Assembly (NCBI GenBank): GCA_018066825.1
Contig: JAGPVU010000033.1
Location: 1-5,848 of the forward strand
Direction of reading: 5' to 3'
DNA: 5,848 bases
From: Cycloclasticus sp.
Lineage (GTDB): Bacteria > Pseudomonadota > Gammaproteobacteria > Methylococcales > Cycloclasticaceae
Each line of letters starts with the position of its first letter. Within the stretch, counting starts at the first letter, position 1. A program made the translations under genes and the position numbers. Of this stretch, positions 1 through 3,495 are shown one piece after another. The notes beneath the pieces were generated by a model, which was given only the letters and a program-made list of their open reading frames with translations, did not search any database and had not been told where the DNA came from.

Positions 1-154
1 TATCAATTATCGCTACATCTATCGGGTATTCAGTGCCCAAATAAAGGCCATCGAGGCCATTATTTGCCGCATCTACCGCATAGCCTTTTGACGTTAAACT
101 ATAAACCAGTAAATCTTGTAGCGCTTTGTCATCTTCAACAACGAGTACCCTCAT
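1..154 (-). CDS. OmpR/PhoB-family response regulator, N-terminal fragment (3' part outside window)
   Basis: The 51 complete codons form the start of a receiver domain. The protein opens MRVLVVEDDKALQDLL, with the acidic pocket Glu7-Asp8-Asp9. The last complete codon is Asp51 in VAIID, at the position of the conserved phosphoacceptor aspartate (PhoP of E. coli also uses Asp51). The rest of the receiver and any DNA-binding domain lie beyond the left edge, so the winged-helix output is inferred from resemblance to PhoP/QseB-type proteins, not seen. The ATG at 152-154 follows an AAAGGA-like ribosome site about 7 bases upstream. The gene lies 27 bp downstream of the PepSY gene on the same strand with no terminator between, so the two are probably one transcript. 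A sensor kinase would be expected next, outside the window. Confidence 0.88.
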   Translation of the reverse strand, partial: MRVLVVEDDKALQDLLVYSLTSKGYAVDAANNGLDGLYLGTEYPIDVAIID

Positions 155-181
155 AGTAAATCCTTTTATTTTATTATTTTT

Positions 182-427
182 TTAGTCCCGCAGCGTTTTA
201 ACGTTTATTTTCTTAACATGTCCATCTTGAGTCAATATTTTAATTTGATGAACTCTTTCGCCGTTAAATTCAATTGTCTCAGCGCCTAAAATTTTATGTG
301 TTTTATCCTTTTTCACTTTAGCGACCGCTTGGTCCAGTGTGACATAGCTACTATCGCCTGCCTGCGTAGGACTGTAAATCAACACAAGCAAAAAAAACGT
401 ACTAAATAATGCCTTCAAATAACCCAT
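182..427 (-). CDS. Small exported PepSY-domain protein
   Basis: The 81-residue product begins with a signal peptide: Lys5, a hydrophobic core at about residues 6-18, and a likely cleavage after Thr-Gln-Ala (21-23). The mature part of about 58 residues is a single PepSY unit. A helix (about 29-40, LDQAVAKVKKDKTHK) is followed by strands ending in QIKILTQDGHVKKINV (about 62-77), the usual pattern of basic helix then I-x-x-L-T-x-D-G. PepSY domains are known as inhibitory or ligand-sensing modules in the periplasm or on the cell surface. Small stand-alone versions often sit beside PhoPQ-like two-component systems. The response regulator 27 bp downstream suggests that this protein modulates, or is a target of, that system; this is inference. 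The ATG at 425-427 has only a weak Shine-Dalgarno sequence (GATGA). Confidence 0.8.
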   Translation of the reverse strand: MGYLKALFSTFFLLVLIYSPTQAGDSSYVTLDQAVAKVKKDKTHKILGAETIEFNGERVHQIKILTQDGHVKKINVKTLRD

Positions 428-435
428 AAATCATC

Positions 436-450
436 GTTAACTATTGTTAA
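436..450. promoter_or_regulatory. Tandem GTTAA direct repeat, candidate response-regulator site
   Basis: On the plus strand GTTAA occurs at 436-440 and 446-450 (10-bp period), with a third copy in the same orientation at 465-469. The same bases also read as an inverted repeat, TTAAC-N4-GTTAA (437-450). Direct half-sites about one helical turn apart are how OmpR/PhoB-family regulators such as PhoP (GTTTA) and CpxR (GTAAA) bind. The pair lies between the predicted promoter and the PepSY start codon, a position that would suit repression or autoregulation. AT-rich sequence makes such repeats easy to find by chance, so this is only suggestive. Confidence 0.3.
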
Positions 451-455
451 TAAAC

Positions 456-485
456 CTTATAGTAGTTAAAACGGATGAATTCTAA
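456..485 (-). promoter_or_regulatory. Weak sigma-70-like promoter for the PepSY/response-regulator unit
   Basis: On the minus strand TTAGAA (485-480, 4/6 to the -35 consensus) is separated by 18 bp from TATAAG (461-456, 5/6 to the -10 consensus). It lies in the 78-bp gap after sppA and predicts a start near 449. This would let the PepSY and regulator genes be expressed independently of the rluC operon. Read-through from sppA is also possible because no terminator hairpin is seen in the gap. Confidence 0.3.
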
Positions 486-505
486 CTGAACAACACAAAC
501 AAAGT

Positions 506-1477
506 TTAGTAAAGTTGCGTCCCATATTTGGTAGAAAATTGGTGTATAAATTGCGCCATAGCTCCCCCTAAACTTTTTGTTAATTTTTCAAGAAATGGTT
601 TTTGTCCGGTAAAATCGACGATATTTTCTTCCCCAATTTCATTTTTTGCCACGGATGAAATATCTCCAATAGCATCACTCAGACCCAGCCGGATGCTTTC
701 TGAACCCGCCCAAACCAAACCACTAAAAAGCTTCGGGTCGTCCTGCAATCTATCACCGCGGCCTAATTTAACCGCAGTAATAAATTGTTGATGGATGTCG
801 TTAAGCATTTTTTGCACATGCTCTCTTTCACCCGGGTTTACATCAGAAAAGGGGTCCATAAATCCTTTATGACTTCCCGCTGTATATAAACGCCTTTCCA
901 CGCCCAGTTTTTCCATGACGTCGGTAAATCCAAAACCATTCATTACCACACCAATTGAACCGACAATGCTAGACTCATTAACAAAGATTTTATCCGCAGC
1001 AGCGGCGATGTAATAACCACCAGAAGCGCACAAATCTTCAACTACTGCATGAATGGGTATCTTAGGGTGGTTTTCTTTAATTGCTTTAACCGCTCGGTAG
1101 ACATAGCTCGATTGAACTGGGCTTCCACCAGGTGAATTAATGCGTAAAATAATGCCTTTTGTATTAGGATCGGCGACGGCATTGTTCAAGCTTTTTATAA
1201 TGCTTTCAGCATCAGCCTCACCGCCTGATACGATAACGCCTTTTATGTCGATCACCGCAGTATGTGCTCCGCCGGTCATTTTTCCACCAGGTGCCATCGG
1301 ATACATCGCTAGGCCACTGATAATAACAATATAAGCAAGGAACAACAGTTTAAAGAAAATGCCCCATCGGCGCCCTCGCCTTTGCTCTGCAATAGATGCG
1401 AGCGCTACCTTCTCAAGCACACTGCGTTGCCATTGCTCGTCAGATTGATTGAATGGGTCTTTTTTAAACAATGCCAT
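506..1477 (-). CDS. sppA: Signal peptide peptidase SppA, short single-domain form (S49 family)
   Basis: This is a membrane-bound serine protease of family S49, which degrades residual signal peptides and other membrane-associated peptides. Its 323 residues match the short SppA type (as in Bacillus, about 335), not the duplicated E. coli form of about 618. The order is: a basic cytoplasmic N-terminus (RRGRR at 33-37), one membrane segment (about 39-60), then the protease domain starting AVIDIKGVI (74-82). Seen motifs are RINSPGGSP (112-120), the nucleophile Ser152 in CASGGYYIA (150-158), IVGSIGVVM (171-179), and the probable general base Lys204 in AGSHKGFMDPF. The 52-residue Ser-Lys spacing equals that of the Bacillus Ser147/Lys199 dyad. 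The ATG lies 2 bp after the HAD gene's stop, with a GAGAGA ribosome site inside that gene's end, so it is the third gene of the rluC operon. Confidence 0.93.
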   Translation of the reverse strand: MALFKKDPFNQSDEQWQRSVLEKVALASIAEQRRGRRWGIFFKLLFLAYIVIISGLAMYPMAPGGKMTGGAHTAVIDIKGVIVSGGEADAESIIKSLNNAVADPNTKGIILRINSPGGSPVQSSYVYRAVKAIKENHPKIPIHAVVEDLCASGGYYIAAAADKIFVNESSIVGSIGVVMNGFGFTDVMEKLGVERRLYTAGSHKGFMDPFSDVNPGEREHVQKMLNDIHQQFITAVKLGRGDRLQDDPKLFSGLVWAGSESIRLGLSDAIGDISSVAKNEIGEENIVDFTGQKPFLEKLTKSLGGAMAQFIHQFSTKYGTQLY

Positions 1478-1479
1478 AC

Positions 1480-2124
1480 TTATCTCTCAAATAGGTCAAT
1501 TAAATTATCCAAACACCTTAGTGGTGCGTGTTTCTCTAATGTATCACGTGAATGTGCGCCCGTAGTAACACCGATGCTTGCAACTCCGGCATTATTCGCC
1601 ATCATTAAATCTAAGGTTGAGTCGCCAATCATCAGCGTTTTGTCAGCGGAATGATTGGTCGCCTGCATAATATCAAACAACATCTGCGGACTGGGTTTTG
1701 ATCGCATTGTATCAGCACACCTAAGTTGATGAAAAAAAGAACGTATACCGGTCCCATCCAATGCCCTATCTAAACCTTGTTGGCCTTTTCCTGTAGCCAC
1801 TGCGAGTGTTTTCCCCATCCTTTGAAGCTCCGTAAGAACCGGCAAGGTGTTTAAAAACAAATCCTCTGTTGTAATAGGTTTGGCGATATATTTTATTCGG
1901 TAAGATGCCACCATTTTGTCTTTTTGTGCCTTAGACAAACTTGGAAAAAGCTGCAACATCGCTTCCGATAAACTAAGGCCAATAACATCTTTACAGGCTT
2001 GCTGTGTAGGCACAGGAAGGTTTAACTCCTCAGATACTTGTACAATACAGTCCACGATCCAATCAATAGAATTGGCCAATGTTCCATCCCAGTCGAAGAC
2101 AATTAAATCAAATTTATTTATCAT
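1480..2124 (-). CDS. HAD-superfamily phosphatase (subfamily IA, Gph/phosphoglycolate-phosphatase-like)
   Basis: The 214-residue protein carries all four HAD motifs. Motif I is DWDGTLANS, with nucleophile Asp11 and acid/base Asp13. Motif II is Thr111 in VATGKG. Motif III is Lys143 in RSKPSP. Motif IV is GDSTLDL, with Mg2+-binding Asp168 and Asp172. The stretch between motifs I and II (about 20-95) is the helical cap of the IA type. Length and motifs suggest a small phosphomonoesterase acting on a soluble phosphorylated metabolite in the cytoplasm; the substrate cannot be read from sequence. A HAD phosphatase directly after rluC is, from memory, a recurrent arrangement in Pseudomonas-type genomes, though no functional link is established here. 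Its start codon overlaps the rluC stop as ATGA (2124-2121), which implies translational coupling; an independent Shine-Dalgarno is poor. Confidence 0.88.
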   Translation of the reverse strand: MINKFDLIVFDWDGTLANSIDWIVDCIVQVSEELNLPVPTQQACKDVIGLSLSEAMLQLFPSLSKAQKDKMVASYRIKYIAKPITTEDLFLNTLPVLTELQRMGKTLAVATGKGQQGLDRALDGTGIRSFFHQLRCADTMRSKPSPQMLFDIMQATNHSADKTLMIGDSTLDLMMANNAGVASIGVTTGAHSRDTLEKHAPLRCLDNLIDLFER

Positions 2125-3059
2125 AATGATGCAGTAAAAGCCTCAAGCTCTTCGTCTAATGGCGCCTCAAAACAGAGGGTTTCGCCGTTTAAAGGGTGAG
2201 TAAAACTAATTTTACTCGCGTGTAAAAAAAGTCGTTTTAAACCAGCTAATTTGTATTTTTTAAATTGCTCGCTAGTCGAGTAACGCTCATCACCGGCTAT
2301 AGGATGACCTAAATGTTTAGCGTGCACACGAATTTGATGAGTGCGTCCTGTTTTAGGTGACGCTGAGACTAACGTAGCCCGTTTATATCGTCGAATTGTT
2401 GTAAAACCTGTTTCTGAGGGTTTCCCATCCGGATGAACTCGGACTCGGTGTTCGCCACTTGGAAGCAGGCGTTTTTCTAACGGTGCGTTAACCTTTATTG
2501 ATTGTTGGTGGATCACACCACAAAGTAAGGCGGTATAGGTTTTTTTGATCGTTCTGTTCCTTAGTAGTGTTTGCAAACCATTTAACATTTTCTTGTTTTT
2601 TGCGATCAATAAACAACCGGATGTCGCTTTGTCCAATCGGTGGACTAACTCAAGAAAGGACTCATCAGGCCTGATATGTCTTAATGCATCAATAACACCA
2701 TGCGAGTTTGAAGTACCACCGTGCACCGCCATACCTGACGGTTTATTCAGCACGAGCAAGTCACTATCTTCAAAGATAATACGCTGTGCTAGCCCTTCTG
2801 TTAGCCAAGCTGCTGGCTCAGTGTTGGGTTTTCGATCCAGTTTCACAGGGGGCACCCTGACAATGTCTTTAATTTTAAGTCGGTACACATTTTTCGTCCG
2901 CCCCTTGTTAATCCGTACTTCACCACTGCGGATAATTTTGTAGACATGACTTCTTGGCACACCTTTTAGTTGGTTTAATAAAAAATTATCCAATCGTTGC
3001 CCTTCGGAATTTTCATCAACCTCAATAAATCGAACTTGGTCGTGCAATAATGTTTTCAT
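2121..3059 (-). CDS. rluC: 23S rRNA pseudouridine synthase RluC
   Basis: RluC isomerises uridines of 23S rRNA to pseudouridine (positions 955, 2504 and 2580 in E. coli, the last two near the peptidyl-transferase centre). The 312-residue protein matches the family's usual length (319 in E. coli). An N-terminal S4 RNA-binding domain spans about 20-80 (GQRLDNFLLNQLKGVPRSH). The RluA-type catalytic domain follows, with the nucleophile Asp143 in HRLDKATSG (140-148), then KTGRTHQIRVHAKHLGHPI (236-254) and AGDERY (255-260). Identity is further supported by the divergent rne gene, the classic neighbour. The ATG at 3057-3059 is the most upstream possible start: an in-frame TAA lies three codons before it (3066-3068). 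Its Shine-Dalgarno is weak. It heads the rluC-HAD-sppA operon. Confidence 0.95.
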   Translation of the reverse strand: MKTLLHDQVRFIEVDENSEGQRLDNFLLNQLKGVPRSHVYKIIRSGEVRINKGRTKNVYRLKIKDIVRVPPVKLDRKPNTEPAAWLTEGLAQRIIFEDSDLLVLNKPSGMAVHGGTSNSHGVIDALRHIRPDESFLELVHRLDKATSGCLLIAKNKKMLNGLQTLLRNRTIKKTYTALLCGVIHQQSIKVNAPLEKRLLPSGEHRVRVHPDGKPSETGFTTIRRYKRATLVSASPKTGRTHQIRVHAKHLGHPIAGDERYSTSEQFKKYKLAGLKRLFLHASKISFTHPLNGETLCFEAPLDEELEAFTASL

Positions 3060-3086
3060 GGATACTTAAAATTACTACTTATCTTA

Positions 3087-3115
3087 TTGAAGTTAATGAA
3101 ATTACTTGTTATAGT
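3087..3115 (+). promoter_or_regulatory. Sigma-70-type promoter for rne
   Basis: TTGAAG (3087-3092, 4/6) and TATAGT (3110-3115, 5/6) are separated by the optimal 17 bp. Transcription would start near 3121-3123 and give an rne leader of about 374 nt, close to the 361-nt leader of the main E. coli rne promoter. A weaker second candidate, TTGTGT (3148-3153) with GATAAC (3170-3175), lies downstream at 16-bp spacing. Confidence 0.6.
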
Positions 3116-3117
3116 CC

Positions 3118-3137
3118 GACTGTAATTTAATACAGTA
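3118..3137. promoter_or_regulatory. LexA/SOS-box-like palindrome on the rne transcription start
   Basis: The 20-mer is GA-CTGT-AATTTAAT-ACAG-TA. It contains the complete CTGT-N8-ACAG core of the gammaproteobacterial LexA operator with an all-A/T spacer, and the arms extend to a 6-bp dyad (ACTGTA/TACAGT). It starts two bases after the predicted rne -10 box and covers the predicted start site, a standard repressor position. It also sits upstream of the possible rluC -10. I know of no established SOS control of rne, so binding by LexA is inference; another dimeric repressor could use the same palindrome. Confidence 0.45.
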
Positions 3138-3184
3138 AGTCATAATTTTGTGTTAAATACGGTGATCATGATAACGCTTGTCTG

Positions 3185-3197
3185 TTAGCTCAGCTAA
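3185..3197. repeat. Near-perfect 13-bp dyad in the rne leader
   Basis: TTAGCT-C-AGCTAA is a 6-bp inverted repeat with a one-base centre. In RNA it could form only a short hairpin, so a DNA-binding site is as likely as a structural role. It lies downstream of the predicted rne start. No regulator with this site is recognised. Confidence 0.3.
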
Positions 3198-3226
3198 TCA
3201 ATCGTTTAATTATCGTAAACAAAATC

Positions 3227-3257
3227 TGAATGATTCAGTACACGTTACTGGCATTCA
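3227..3257 (+). promoter_or_regulatory. Two-tier stem-loop in the rne leader
   Basis: The outer stem TGAATG/CATTCA (3227-3232 with 3252-3257, 6 bp) encloses an inner stem CAGTA/TACTG (3236-3240 with 3246-3250, 5 bp). A small asymmetric internal loop separates them, and the loop is CACGT. A competing local hairpin CTGAA-TGA-TTCAG (3226-3238) uses some of the same bases, so two alternative folds are possible. Confidence 0.5.
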
Positions 3258-3262
3258 ATATC

Positions 3263-3304
3263 GGGTTTTTTCGCTCAACCCACGATGAGCGATTTTTATT
3301 GCCC
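3263..3304 (+). promoter_or_regulatory. U-rich internal-loop hairpin, hp2-like or attenuator-like
   Basis: A 7-bp GC-containing stem TCGCTCA/TGAGCGA (3271-3277 with 3286-3292) has an 8-base loop. It is flanked by T tracts on both sides (TTTTT at 3266-3270 and 3293-3297) and closed by GGG (3263-3265) against CCC (3302-3304). This gives an outer stem, a large U-rich internal loop and an inner hairpin, resembling the RNase E-binding hairpin of rne leaders. Because U residues follow the hairpin, it could alternatively cause partial transcription termination. Confidence 0.55.
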
Positions 3305-3481
3305 ACCAATACCAGAAAATTAATACGGACATTGACAAAAGCACATCATAAATCAAATCAAGCCTTTATGTCTCGTCCTATGAGAAAACCACGTCTTTAC
3401 ATACAAATAGATTAATTACCACGTAATGAACCAAGAAAAAATCTCTCATAAGCCTATTACTTCTGTGCATTGCGCGGCATC

Positions 3482-3487
3482 AGGAAG
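3482..3487 (+). promoter_or_regulatory. Ribosome binding site of rne
   Basis: AGGAAG lies 8 bases before the ATG at 3496-3498. It fixes that codon, rather than the ATG at 3505, as the start. The resulting N-terminus MKRMLINAT is the conserved RNase E one. Confidence 0.85.
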
Positions 3488-3495
3488 ACAATTAA

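Larger units (their letters stand above)
3060..3495. other. Divergent rluC/rne intergenic region
   Basis: This 436-bp region contains no credible protein gene. It holds a plus-strand promoter, a LexA-like palindrome, several short dyads and the long leader of rne, each listed separately. For rluC the only promoter hint is TATAAC on the minus strand (3113-3108), which overlaps the rne -10 element but has no convincing -35 box. The part after about 3305 is AT-rich with only small dyads: ATTAC-CAC-GTAAT at 3415-3427, and a possible 7-bp long-range pairing of 3379-3385 with 3444-3450. Confidence 0.8.
3122..3495 (+). promoter_or_regulatory. rne 5' leader, probable RNase E autoregulatory (rne5-like) region
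   Basis: In enterobacteria the long rne leader folds into conserved hairpins. RNase E binds one of them (hp2) and thereby cuts and destabilises its own mRNA. Here the predicted leader has a similar length (about 374 nt) and carries two adjacent stem-loops, at 3227-3257 and 3263-3304. The second is U-rich, in the manner I expect for hp2. The assignment rests on position, length and structure; I could not test it against the Rfam rne5 covariance model. Confidence 0.55.

Noticed and set aside
158..184. T/A-rich run between the PepSY gene and the response regulator as a terminator
   Set aside because: There is no hairpin beside the run, and it contains the ribosome site of the regulator gene, so it reads as a simple AT-rich spacer.
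436..462. Classical PhoP box (GTTTA-N5-GTTTA)
   Set aside because: The minus strand has one GGTTTA, but no second copy at the required 11-bp period. Only the GTTAA repeat is supported.
428..505. Intrinsic terminator after sppA
   Set aside because: No GC-rich stem followed by a T tract is present; only a short AAAGTT direct repeat at the sppA stop and the GTTAA repeats were seen.
528..1654. Plus-strand open frames opposite sppA and the HAD gene (528-791, 1140-1334, 1382-1654)
   Set aside because: They are antisense shadows of genes with complete catalytic motifs and show no recognisable features of their own.
1916..2943. Plus-strand open frames opposite the HAD gene and rluC (1916-2137, 2545-2943)
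   Set aside because: The coding strand here is fixed by HAD and pseudouridine-synthase motifs. The opposite frames lack plausible products.
3230..3415. 61-codon plus-strand open frame in the rne leader
   Set aside because: It has no Shine-Dalgarno, its start lies within a predicted stem, it shows no domain, signal peptide or membrane pattern, and it overlaps the structured leader. It is probably a chance frame.
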